From the NCBI GenBank assembly GCA_015179125.1, contig WHVA01000562.1, positions 1-64,000 of the forward strand: 64,000 nt of DNA, read 5' to 3'. Shown piece by piece: positions 52,092 through 62,286 of this stretch. The DNA comes from Gautieria morchelliformis. Taxonomy: Eukaryota > Basidiomycota > Agaricomycetes > Gomphales > Gomphaceae. Both the position numbers and the translations under genes were made by a program. Within the stretch, counting starts at the first letter, position 1. The number at the start of each line of letters is the position of its first letter. The notes below the pieces were generated by a model. It was given only the letters and a program-made list of their open reading frames with translations, was not told the origin of the DNA and ran no database searches.

Positions 52092-53862
52092 CTCCAGCTC
52101 CCCTATCGACATTGTCACTGATCACAAAAACTTGGAGTATTTTGCCACCACAAAGTTGCTAACCCGACGACAAGCCCGCTGGTCCGAATTCCTCTCACAA
52201 TTTAACCTCATTATTTGGTTCTGTCCCGGAAAGCTCGGTACAAAACCCAACACTCTAACTAGACGATGGGATGTCTACCTTAAAGAGGGCGGTAATACCT
52301 ACAGCTCAGTCAACCTACAGAACTTCCAACTGATTTTCACTAATCAACACCTGTTGGAATCCCTCTGGGCAACTTGCTTGCTTGCACCCATTCTCCGGGA
52401 AAGCACTGTGATGGACTCCAAGAAGCTTCATGCTGACATTTTAGCTAACCTGGCGGCATCCTATCCCATAGCCGCTCGGCATCTCGGCGATAGTTCTGAT
52501 CCAAAATGGATGCAAACTGAGGACAGCTTCCTCCACCTCGATGGCTGCATATACATTCCCAATGCTGATGACCTCTGGTTCTGAGTACTCCAGTACAAAC
52601 ATGACCATGTACTCTCGGGACATTTTGGCCAAAACAAGACCTTAGAACTCATAAGACGGGAATATACATGGCCCACACTTTGGTCTTTCGTCATTGACTT
52701 TTGCAAGTCTTGCACCACTTGCTTGCATTCAAAGTCACAGCATCATCGGCCTTACAGCTCCCTGCAGCGACTTCCGATACCCAAGCAACCTGTGACTTCC
52801 ATCTCCATGGATTTCATTGAGCAGTTGCTAGTGTCTTTGGGATTCACTGCAATCCTTGTAGTAATTTGCCGCTTAACTAAGCAGAGCATATTCATCCCAA
52901 CTTACGACACAGTTACATCCCCAGACCTTGCCCGCCTGTTTGTCTTGCATGTATTCTCGAAGCACGGTGTCCCTAGTCATGTGACATCCAACCGAGGTTC
53001 GGAATTTGTCTCGCACTTTTTCCGTTCCCTTGGTAAGGCTCCTGATATGAAACTGCATTTCACCTTGGGATATCATCCCGAAGGCGATGGTCAAACTGAA
53101 CGTGTAAACCAAACTCTGGAACAGTATCTTCATGTGTATTGCAACTATCAACAGGACAATTGGCCTGAGTTGCTACCACTCGCCGATTTTGCATACAACA
53201 ATGCTCCTAGTGCAACTACCAGCATATACCTTTCTTTGCCAACAAGGGATACAACCCGAACCTCATGGTTCACCCTGAATGTCACCTTGCATCCTCCCGA
53301 TCCCGGGACTTTGCAGTTGACCTTGACCAGCTACATGCTATCCTGAAAGAGCAAATTAAACTCGCTCAATCTCGGTATCAGGTCTCAGCTGACGTGCATC
53401 GCACTCCCGCTCCTGAGTTCGCGATAGGATCCTCCGCGTTTGTAAAAGCGCAGTTCTTCTGGACAACCCGGCCCTCAAAGAAGCTGGCTGAGAAGCACCT
53501 CGGTCCCTTTGAGATTATAGGCCAGGCTGGATCCTGAGCTTACATTCTATACCTTCCGGATAGCCTTTGGGCAATCCACCTGGTCTTCCATGTCTCCATG
53601 CTCAAACCCACAATACTGAACACCATTCTGAACTGGGTTCAGTTTCCACCACCTCCAGTCAAAATCAAGTGCAAGACAGAGTACGTGATTTCTGAGATTT
53701 TCGATTCCAAGATCAACCGATGATGTAGACCATGTAACCTCCTGTACCTCGTCCGTTGGGCTGGTTATGAAGGTACTGATGAAGAGATGTCATGGGTCCT
53801 TGGGACCGAGCTCGGCCATGTGGCCAAGATTGTGACTGACTTCCACTCAGCCTAGCCTTCCA
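52092..53862 (+). pseudogene. A3 RNase H end, integrase and chromodomain
   Basis: Continues A3 after the [44 protein letters not shown], zinc-binding HDHVLSGHFGQNKT and CKSCTTCLHSK, core ISMDFIEQLLVSLG, HVTSNRGSEFVSHFF (Asp to Asn at the second catalytic position) and YHPEGDGQTERVNQTLEQYL. The KHLGPFEIIG barrel and a chromodomain with LLYLVRWAGYEGTDEEMSWV close it. A stop lies near 52582 and frameshifts near 53230 and 53535. Confidence 0.85.
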
Positions 53863-54129
53863 AGCCTGGACCATGGGTTCTCTGAACCTGAGCTTCGGCT
53901 CTCCCATTTCCTTTCACTCATTTAATGGTCACTTTCTTAGTTAGACACAACACTCTTTTGCTATGTTTTATCTCGGCCATTTTGCTGAATAGCTACGCTT
54001 GTAGTTCTCAGCTCTTCCTTTTCTCTTTTCTCTGTCTGTTCATTTCACTTCCGTTCCCGATCCCAATTCCGAAACAAAAAACACCAAGAAAAAAGATTCA
54101 CATTAAGATAGAAAAACCAAAAAACATTA

Positions 54130-54741
54130 CTAGTTATCCTCCATTGTAGCATCCTCATCTGCCTCTTTTCCCCCATCATCCTGCTCATCTCCCAAACCCC
54201 CGTCCTTCGTCATTCCCACATCCTCATCCCTGTCCTTTGAACCCGAACCCACCTCCGCTCTTCCCTCTATCTTTTTTCCTTTTCCCTTCTCTTTTCCCTC
54301 TGACTTTTTTTCCTTTTCCCTTTCCACACTTCCCAAACCCAAGCCTGAACCCCCAGCCGAATCAAACCCACCCCAACCCGAATCCGAAACCGACCACAAA
54401 GCAGCATTCTCTGCCACTGTGGTCCACAAGTGTAACCGCTTGTTCATCCAGGAATTGTGCCGCTCGATCCGCTGCACAAAATACAACACTCCCCGAAGCA
54501 GATGGTTGCTGCGTTCCAGTTGCTGGTTTTGCTGGGACAGCAAGTCCCTCAGCATCCTGGACACCTCGGCTCCAGAATATCTGTCGGGTGTTAATTGATT
54601 CCAGACCCCAATGGCCCAGCATGGATGTCAACTATCAGTATGGCTCCCGACGGCTTGACCGAAGTGTCCTTGGCCTTCTTCAGCCCTGGCCCCTCAGTTC
54701 CCTCCTCATCCTTCCATTTCTGCTTCCCGTCCAGGAAGCCA
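54130..54741 (-). pseudogene. A3 antisense gene, C-terminal part
   Basis: Minus strand: FLDGKQKWKDEEGTEGPGLK, VKPSGAILIVDIHAG, MLRDLLSQQNQQLERSNHLL, FVQRIERHNSWMNKRL and a Gly/Glu/Lys-rich acidic tail ending EADEDATMEDN at 54130. It is the counterpart of the A2 antisense gene from just after its Zn2Cys6 cluster. The cluster and everything upstream are replaced by the copia K LTR at 54742. One frame break near 54560. Confidence 0.75.
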
Positions 54742-55227
54742 TGTAGAGGACAGGAATTATAGGCAGTAGGACTGGACTTGGTGCTCAAAAGAATAGACTA
54801 GAAATCAATTCATTCTCTCAGTGAATTTAGTTGTCACTGAATATATTATACACTACCTAGAAATCAATTCACTACAAGATTTCTGGGTCAACAAATCGAA
54901 GGAAAATAAGGCTAATTTACTTGCTTCTCTCAGTGAATTTAGTTGTCACTGAGAGAGGGGGGAAATGTGTCTTACTGTGCATATACTACCACCCGGCCCT
55001 TTAGCACCCATGGCAGCACACGTCAAAATGATTACATAAGGGTGCTGGTGGTGAAAAGAAGAAAAACAAATCGAAATAGAAGTACAAATATTTGATATAA
55101 AATTTTGGAAAAATTCTGAGAGATAAAGTGATCATAGTAGAACAATCTGAAAAGAAATTGGACAGAAATACACATGGTGGAATTTATTTGGCTTGATTTT
55201 GGTGCAGGAGCATAAATGCACCCAACA
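54742..55227 (-). repeat. 3' LTR of copia K
   Basis: Minus strand TGTTGGGTGC (55227) to CCTCTACA (54742), preceded by the purine tract GAGGGGGCG. It contains two copies of ctctcagtgaatttagttgtcactga (near 54811 and 54931). Inserted in the A3 antisense gene. Confidence 0.75.
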
Positions 55228-55239
55228 CGCCCCCTCAAG

Positions 55240-56631
55240 CCTAATATATTCCAAGCTTCTCATTGAGGATTTTCACTCTAGGACTAGGAAGTCCTTTAGT
55301 GAGAATATCTGCCAACATTTTTTCGGTTGGCAAATAAACGAGCTTGGCTTCTTGATTTTTGATTATATCTCAAAGGGAATATAATCTGATGTCAAAATGT
55401 TTGGTTCTCGTGTGTTGTTGAGTGCCATAAGTAATTGCAATGGCTGATTGATTGTCTGAATAAACTTGGACGGGTCTGTTCAGTGGTTGGAATACTTCAG
55501 AAATAAAATGGCACATCCATAGAGCCTCTTTGCCTGCATGGGTCAGGGTGACAAATTTGGCTTCAGTTTATGAGAGGGCTACTATCGATTGTTTCTGGCA
55601 ACTCCATGAAACAGTGCCCCCATCAATCTGAAATAAATATGCCGAATATGAATGCCTATGACTCTGTGAACCCCACTCCGCATCTGAATACCCAACAAAG
55701 CCGTCTCAATTTCTTCCAAGTGTCAGTTTGTAATGCTTCGTGCCTTTCAAATATTTGAAGACACGTTTAACTGCATTCCAATGTATGCCACCTGGATTAT
55801 CGAGGAATTGTGAGAGTAATGACACCGCAAACACAATGTCAGGTCGAGTGGCTATGGCTGCCCACATCAGTGATCTTATGGCTTGCCTGTATGGAAACTT
55901 CGACATGGCTTTCTTGCCTCTCTCTGTAGAAGGACATTGGTCTTTAGATAATTTAATGGCTGGATCAAGAGGCATAGCATAAGTCTTTGCATCTTCAAGA
56001 TTGAATTTTTTGATGATTTTCTCGATGTATGCCGGTTGTGAAATTGCAATGGTTTTCTTTTGCCAGTCCCTTTCGATTTTGAGGTTCAATAACCAATGAA
56101 TCTGGCCTAGATCTTTCATACTGAAGACCTGAGCAAGATCTCTTTTGACTTCGTCCAGGACTGACTGATTTTCTGCTGTGATGGTGAGGTCATCCACAGC
56201 TGTTGCAATGATCACATGCCCCTTTTGGCCACATCTATACAATACAGCTCCATCTGTGGCTGACGTAGTGAATCCTAATTTGTGGAATTCACCACTTAGA
56301 CATTTGTACCATTCTCTTCCAGATTGTTTGAGGCCGTAAAGTGCTTTCTTCAAAAGGAGCACTTTGTCTTTGTCTCCAGACTCATATCCATATGGCTGCT
56401 TCATGTAAATAGGTTCAGGCAATGTAGCATTGAGGACGCATAGTCTACGTCCATTTGATGAATAGGCCAGTTGTTCCTAGCAGCAATGGCGCATATGATC
56501 TGCAGGGAGGATAACCGAGCAACAGGTGAATATGTCTCATCATAGTCAACTCCAAACTTCTGTGTGAAGCCTTGTGTGACCATTCTCGATTTAGGCATTA
56601 TTGGTTTCCCTTCTTCCAAAGGCAGACCCAT
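55240..56631 (-). pseudogene. Copia K reverse transcriptase and RNase H
   Basis: SRMVTQGFTQKFGVDYDETY, then (56422-55706) KKALYGLKQSGREWYKCL, catalytic AVDDLTITAENQ, RQAIRSLMWAAIATRPDIVF and HWNAVKRVFKYLKGT. Broken RNase H follows with SYSAYLFQIDGGTVSW, YSDNQSAIAITYGTQQH and KHFDIRLYSL. Frameshifts near 56425 and 55700. Confidence 0.85.
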
Positions 56632-58433
56632 TTATTTCCAACAATATTGACTCCAGGAGGTGATTTAGCTTGTTCCCACACTCCCTTGTCGATTAGGGCC
56701 TCGTACTCTTTGTCCATTGATTTCTTCCACATAGGATTATTCAGAGCTTCATCTGCATTGCTAGGTTCAACTTGACTCAAATCCAGTGCCTTGTTATTCT
56801 TTTGACCATCGGCTGGAAACCCACTGATGGCAAACTCATAGCTACTGATGCCATCAATCTTGGAGGATAATTCTTGGTTGAATAGATTTTCTTTATGGTC
56901 CTCAACGTCCTCATAAGCTAGCATAGTCATATGTGTGCCAGCTTGTCTCTGAGTTTGAGATCTTGTTATAGGACCTGTTGGGGCTGGCTGCACTTGTTGT
57001 TGATGGATCCGTTCACTTTTCCTTATCGGTTCAGCTTCCGTAGGTCTGTCATCAACTCTCTGAATAGGTTGCGGCCCTTCGAGATGTTCCTCCGGTGCAC
57101 TTTCATCAATTTCTTTGATCTTTGCCTCTTCACTGACTAAACGACCGGGCACAGGCACTGATGCTGGAATGGCCTTCTTCATGTCTCTGGAGGTGGGTAG
57201 CTTGGATTCCTCAATAGAAATGATTGGGACTTTTCCCTTCTTCATCTCTGAGTCAAACACAATGTTCCGCTCGACAGAAACTTTGTGAGAGTCAGGCCAA
57301 TAAACATAATGACCATGGCTCTGCGCAGAAATTCCTATCCACCAAGCTCTTTTGGCACGAGCTGCCAATTTATCTCCCTGAGTAACCTTTACATAGACTT
57401 CGGTTCCCCACGTGTGAATGTCTTTGAGGTTCAGTTTCTCATGGTGAATCATTTCATAAGGCGTTTTATCCGGTAGAGCTCTTGTATGCGTCCTGTTCCT
57501 AAGATAATTGGCATGCTGTATCGCATAGCCCCATAATATCTTAGGAAGGCCTGATTCCAACAGCATGGCACGAGTTCTCTCAGTGAGTGTTCGGTTCAGA
57601 CGTTTGGCAACACCATTAGACTCTGGTGTGTCGTGTACTGTCAACCGATGCTTCGTGCCTTGTTTGGCCAGGTGCTGTTCAAATTCACAGCTTGTATACT
57701 CGCCCCCTCGGTCAGAAACAAGTGCCTTGATGTGCACATTTCTCTGTTGAAGCATTAGAGCCTCATAGAGTTTGTACTTTGAGAATGCTTCTGATTTGTT
57801 CGCCATGAGATAGATCACCGATTCCCTTGAGTAGTCATCGATAAAAGAGATATAATATGACTTTTTATCGATTGTGAGGTGTCTTGCAGGTCCCCAGACA
57901 TCAGAATAAATTCTGTCATCGAATTTTGATGTATGGTCTCTGGGTTCTCGAGGAAGAGATTTGCATGCAATCTTGGCTTGAATGCATGCATCACAGACAA
58001 TCTTATCGCCTGTGGAGCTCAGTTCAATGCCCAATATCATGCCATGGTTAAGTAAATGTTGTAGGGACTTCTGTGAGATGTGCCCGATTTTTTGATGAAT
58101 TTCCAGGAATGTGAGCAACCCATCCATCTCATCCCACTCTGCAGACACCAACGATTTCCCACCAGACTCTTGCAGCTTCTTTACCGCCCCTGCTACCTTG
58201 TCCTCCAGTGACCCATCTCCAAATGCCTTCTTCATGTCACGAATAATCCCACGTTCTTCCCCCACCAGGGTGAGCCCCTCCAGGGCGCAAACAATGAACA
58301 ACTCTGGGCATAGGAGCATCAAATCGCTGTTGTCCCCTGATCCTGAGTGCCGCGACAGTGCATCTGACTTGCCCATCGTGACACCAGGCCGATGGTGAAG
58401 CTCAAAATCAAAACACGACAAGTAGAGGGACAT
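56598..58433 (-). CDS. Chimeric frame: gypsy H RNase H tail joined to copia K integrase
   Basis: A 611-codon open minus-strand frame. Residues 1-108 are gypsy: [20 protein letters not shown], then the integrase linker ending [11 protein letters not shown]. From about residue 109 (near 58107) it is copia: [24 protein letters not shown], the integrase core [20 protein letters not shown] and [10 protein letters not shown], the acidic spacer, and the RT entry ending WVCLWKKG. The expected catalytic Glu in NGVAERLN is Lys (NGVAKRLN). The fusion is probably an insertion or recombination scar, not a working protein. Confidence 0.8.
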   Translation of the reverse strand: MSLYLSCFDFELHHRPGVTMGKSDALSRHSGSGDNSDLMLLCPELFIVCALEGLTLVGEERGIIRDMKKAFGDGSLEDKVAGAVKKLQESGGKSLVSAEWDEMDGLLTFLEIHQKIGHISQKSLQHLLNHGMILGIELSSTGDKIVCDACIQAKIACKSLPREPRDHTSKFDDRIYSDVWGPARHLTIDKKSYYISFIDDYSRESVIYLMANKSEAFSKYKLYEALMLQQRNVHIKALVSDRGGEYTSCEFEQHLAKQGTKHRLTVHDTPESNGVAKRLNRTLTERTRAMLLESGLPKILWGYAIQHANYLRNRTHTRALPDKTPYEMIHHEKLNLKDIHTWGTEVYVKVTQGDKLAARAKRAWWIGISAQSHGHYVYWPDSHKVSVERNIVFDSEMKKGKVPIISIEESKLPTSRDMKKAIPASVPVPGRLVSEEAKIKEIDESAPEEHLEGPQPIQRVDDRPTEAEPIRKSERIHQQQVQPAPTGPITRSQTQRQAGTHMTMLAYEDVEDHKENLFNQELSSKIDGISSYEFAISGFPADGQKNNKALDLSQVEPSNADEALNNPMWKKSMDKEYEALIDKGVWEQAKSPPGVNIVGNKWVCLWKKGNQ

Positions 58434-60142
58434 CTAGCCTGCCTGCGATTAAGCTTCTTTGAAGTGCGAAAATACTCCAGGTTCTTGTGGTCAGTCCAGA
58501 TCTCAATGTGATGCTTAGTGCCTTCAAGGAAATGTCGCCATTCCTCTAGGGCATGAATAATCGCCAGCATCTCCTTGTCATGAATCTTATAATTTCACCC
58601 CACAGGAGTGATACTCTTGGAATGAAATGCAATGGGATGCCATTTGTCATCATCTGGAGATCACTGGGACAGGACTGCACCAGTGGCGACATCTGAACTG
58701 TCAGCCTCCACCTGGTATGGTTGATTGTCATCTGCAAAGTGCAGGATCGGCGTTGATGTGAATTGCAGCTTCAGCCCATCAAATGCCTGCTGTTAGCGAT
58801 CACCCCATGACCATTGTACAACCTTCTTGGTGAGCTCGAACAGGGGTCGCGCATGATGTGAGAAGCCATCGATGAACCGGCAATAAAAGTTGGCAAATCC
58901 CAGGAAGGCCTGCACCTCCTTGCAATTTGCCGGGGTTGGCCAGTCCATGACACCTGCGACCTTGATGGGGTCCATCTCCACCTTGCCATGTGACACAACG
59001 AGCCCAAGGTACTCAATCCTTGTTTGCTCAAATTCGCATTTCTCGGGGTGAAGATAAAGCTTGTGCTGCCGTAGGCGCTCAAGGACTATTCACAGAAGTC
59101 AGTGATGCTCCTCAAGGGTGTCGGTGAAGATCAGGATGTCATCCAGGTACACACACACATGCCCTTCCATGATGAGGTCTTGGAAGATGTCATCCATCAT
59201 GGTCTGGAATGTCGCAGGGCTGTTTGTGAGTCCAAAGAACATGACGAGGGGTTCAAAGAGGCTGCGATTAGTGCGGAATGCAGCCTTCCACTCATCGCCA
59301 TCCTTTATCCGCACATTATTAAAGCCCCATCACAAATGGAGCTTGGTGAAGTATTTTGCTCCACGAAGCTGTGCAATGAGCTCAGAAATGATGGGAAGGG
59401 GGTAGCAGTTCTTCACTGTCATGGCATTGAGCACGTGATAATCCTGGACCAGGCACAGTGACCCATCCTTCTTCTTGATGAAGAACACTGGGCTGGCCAT
59501 AGGTGATTTCGAGGGGCGAATGCGACCAGTGTGCAGGTTTTCCTGCCGGAATTCATCCAGCTGCAACTGCTCACTGGGGGCAAGTGGGTAAACCTTGCAT
59601 GCAGATGGCTTGGCTCCTGGCTCAAGCTCAATTGCGTGGTCCCATGTCCTGTGTTCAGGAAGTGAATCAAAGGACTCTTTAGCAAGACATCCTCGAAGTC
59701 ACGGAGGTAAGGAGGGATGAGTTCCTTTTCCGCTGGGGGTACACTGCGAAGGGCCTTCTTAGCTAGCTGCTGTGAAGTGGTTGTGGTGGCTGCAATAATG
59801 GGTACAGGTACATTGGGCGTGGACACAGTTGCAAACAGGTGGTCGCCTGGCTCCAGAAGGGGCTCAACATCACCTGGCTCATCTCCTTCTGTGTCTCCCT
59901 CTTCCTCTTCCACCATCTGAGGCAGGGGGCCCAAGCAGCATGCACGTATCCTCGCCTCCTCCCTCTGCTCTTCCCGCAATGTTGCTCTGCAGGTGTGGCA
60001 CTGCGCAGGGCATCTATTCAGTGTCACCTCCTGCGTTTGCCAGTTAACCTCTGGATTGTGCTCCCGGAGCCATGGATAGCTGAGGATCATCTTGTGCTTC
60101 CCAAGGTTTGTAACAGTAAAGACAGCACATTCAGAGTGGTCG
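58108..60142 (-). pseudogene. Gypsy H protease, RT and RNase H
   Basis: Minus strand: protease end MILSYPWLREHNPEVNW (60090), an acidic linker, and RT entry QLDEFRQENLHTGRIRPSKS, SPVFFIKKKDGSLCLVQDY. Next come [31 protein letters not shown] (YLDD near 59150), YLGLVVSHGKVEMDP and [15 protein letters not shown]. RNase H follows ([40 protein letters not shown]). Shifts near 58433, 58570-58800, 59090 and 59420. Truncated at 60142 by the E LTR. Confidence 0.85.
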
Positions 60143-60824
60143 TGTTACGTATCGAGATTTCCACTAAGTCGGAACTGGAAAGGACAGCGGCTTCAACTTA
60201 TAGGTTGCGCCCCCAATGAACTATCGTCCTAGGTATTTCGGAAATGAGTCGGAAGTTGGAAAGTACTGAGCCAAAGGTTTGGTCGGAACTTGAGGCGGAA
60301 CTGAGGCGGAAAGCGGAAGACGGAGAGACTAAGATCTTGCTAGACTCGCTGTGCTAAGAACAGGAGATGGAGCGAAGGAAATCAAGTATCGAAGGTGATT
60401 ATCTGATTGCAGAATAACAGACATACATGAGGGGGTTTTTATACAAAGCGCAGAGCAACAAGTAATGGTGTTGTACTAAGCAAATTCCGGAGGAAGCGGA
60501 AGTCGAGTACAATGTGTGGGAACTAACTAATTGGGAACAATGGGACTACAAGGGGGGTTCAGGGTAAGGTAGAACAATGGCAAAGAACAAGGGGTCGGGA
60601 AAACATATCTGACAACGAACTACAAGGGTGACCGGATATATGGTTTTGATGGATGGCGAGGTGGGTCCGGTGGGTCCGAGTAATAGAGTCGAAAGAACAA
60701 GGGAAATGTACAAGGGGCGGAATGTCGGAAATGTCGGAGGGGCGGAACGTTGTGCGGAACTATTGGAGGGGCGGAAGGAGTGGCGGAACTGAGGGTCGGA
60801 AGTCGGAAATGAACGGTCGTAACA
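60143..60824 (-). repeat. 3' LTR of chromovirus E
   Basis: 682 bp with inverted termini TGTTACG/CGTAACA. The sense direction is minus, because a purine tract (AGAAGGGAGATAC) lies just outside at 60825-60837 on that strand. By hand count it holds about 16 CGGAA pentamers on the plus strand. It sits in the gypsy H protease. Confidence 0.8.
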
Positions 60825-60870
60825 GTATCTCCCTTCTAAGGTCGAGCCCCGCGAGACCACAAGTCGGAAT

Positions 60871-60946
60871 CACGTGACCTGTGAACAAACACGTCGGAGT
60901 TTGAAATATAGGCGGGAAACAAGACGCGTCTTCTGTTTACTCCATC
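60871..60946 (+). promoter_or_regulatory. Candidate promoter of the E antisense gene
   Basis: Upstream of the ATG at 60947 are an E-box CACGTG (60873-60878), a TATA-like aaatatagg (near 60903) and a short pyrimidine-rich tract. It lies between the LTR and the antisense gene, so either it or the LTR read backwards could drive transcription. Motif-based only. Confidence 0.35.
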
Positions 60947-62152
60947 ATGAGCTCTTCAGTCGATTTCTCTAAAATGTCCAGTGCCGAGATGAAACAGCAC
61001 TTTGCTGATATTCTTGCGCAGAAGGAACTGGCCGAGAAGCGCGAGGCCGAGGAAGCCGCGCGGAAAGAGAGGGAGCGGCTGGAGGAGGAGCGCAAGGAAC
61101 TGGAGCGTCGGGAGCAGGAACGGAAGGAGAAGGAGGAGCGTGACCGTAAGCGTCGCGAGGAGGAGTCGCGCGCCCGTGAAGAACAACGGAAATGGGATGC
61201 GGCCGAAAAGGCTGCGGAAGAAAAGGCCGTGGCGGAAAAGGCAGGGAAGTTCCGGGTGAGTCGGAAATGTCGTGGGGAGGTTCCGGAGCTCACAGAGAAC
61301 TGCCAGAGAGTTGCCGATTCCGAGGGGGAGTCGGAAGCGGAAAGCACGCCGACTCCAGAGGGCAAGGGGAAGCAAAAAGAAAGTGCTCCCATGCCGAACG
61401 TAGTTGAGGAGCGGAAACGGAGGGCGGACGAGTTCCAGCAGGCTCGGAAAGAGAAGCTGGCTCGGATACTGGAGTTGCGAGAGCTGGGGCCGGAAAATCC
61501 TGCGACCCGGAAAAGGAAGACCAGGGACGGTGAGGAGGAGAAGGCTCCTTGCGATACGTGCGAGGTCAAGGGCCTGGAGTGCGTGTGGTCGGAAAATCCG
61601 CGGGAGACGGCCTGCGAACGGTGCCGGGACAAGAAGTGCCGTTGCGTGGTGGATGGGTGTGCCGCGAGGGTGGAGCGGAAACGGCGCAGGGTTGAGACCG
61701 AGGGGCCTGAAACCCCCAAGTCAAAACCGGGACCAAGCGGGAAGAAGGCGGAGGGGTTTCCGGTGACCGGAACATCGGAGACAGCGGTGCTGAACCGCTT
61801 CAGCATGGCATCTCCGCTGCTAGACATCGCGGAGTCGCTGAGGGGGATCCGGAAAACCCAACGCGGGATCCGGAAACTGCTGACGGATATGGCGGTGGTT
61901 CAGGAACAGCAGTTGCTGTCGTTCCAGAACCAGATGACCGTCATGTCGGCGGTCCTGGAGCAGTTCAAGCGCGAGTACCGGTGGCGGAACGAGATGGTCC
62001 GGGAAAGGATGGAACCACGGGTGCAGGAGGAGAACGAGGCGGAAACGAGGGAACGGGTAGACACGGAGTTGGTGGTCGTCGAGGTAGGAGGGTCGGAAAA
62101 GGATCCGGAAGCGGAAAGGGAGGTCGAGGCGGAGACCATGAGGGAGGAGTAG
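60947..62152 (+). CDS. E antisense gene: Zn2Cys6 coiled-coil protein, 401 codons
   Basis: An uninterrupted frame on the strand opposite pol, between pol and 3' LTR. Residues ~20-105 form a charged coiled coil (REAEEAARKERERLEEERKE). An acidic linker follows, then a basic helix (ERKRRADEFQQARKEKLARI). Residues ~205-237 are CDTC-x6-C-x10-CERC-x6-C, a perfect Zn2Cys6 spacing, followed by the basic patch RVERKRRRVE. A second helical region (VVQEQQLLSFQNQMTVMSAV, ~325-350) and an acidic end close it. Its stop is 134 bases from the convergent pol stop. Homologues are at 15282-16592 and 54130-54741. A DNA-binding regulator is inferred; no known family name is assigned. Confidence 0.85.
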   Translation: MSSSVDFSKMSSAEMKQHFADILAQKELAEKREAEEAARKERERLEEERKELERREQERKEKEERDRKRREEESRAREEQRKWDAAEKAAEEKAVAEKAGKFRVSRKCRGEVPELTENCQRVADSEGESEAESTPTPEGKGKQKESAPMPNVVEERKRRADEFQQARKEKLARILELRELGPENPATRKRKTRDGEEEKAPCDTCEVKGLECVWSENPRETACERCRDKKCRCVVDGCAARVERKRRRVETEGPETPKSKPGPSGKKAEGFPVTGTSETAVLNRFSMASPLLDIAESLRGIRKTQRGIRKLLTDMAVVQEQQLLSFQNQMTVMSAVLEQFKREYRWRNEMVRERMEPRVQEENEAETRERVDTELVVVEVGGSEKDPEAEREVEAETMREE

Positions 62153-62286
62153 GGTGTCGAGGTGACTTGTAGTATTTTTCTTGAAGTGTCGGAAATTAGC
62201 ATATCGGAATAATAATCGGATTTTCTTTTGAATTATGACTTGAGAAATGTAAGCAAGCCGTGGTGTCGGAATGAGGTCGGAATTGA

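Noticed and set aside
56598-58433. A functional novel polyprotein
   Set aside because: It lacks a catalytic Glu, is frameshifted from RT, and joins two superfamilies at a point consistent with an insertion scar.
60937-61827. 296-codon minus-strand frame opposite the E antisense gene
   Set aside because: Ser/Arg-rich shadow of the Glu/Lys coiled coil. The plus frame is longer, has the zinc cluster, and has homologues in A2 and A3.
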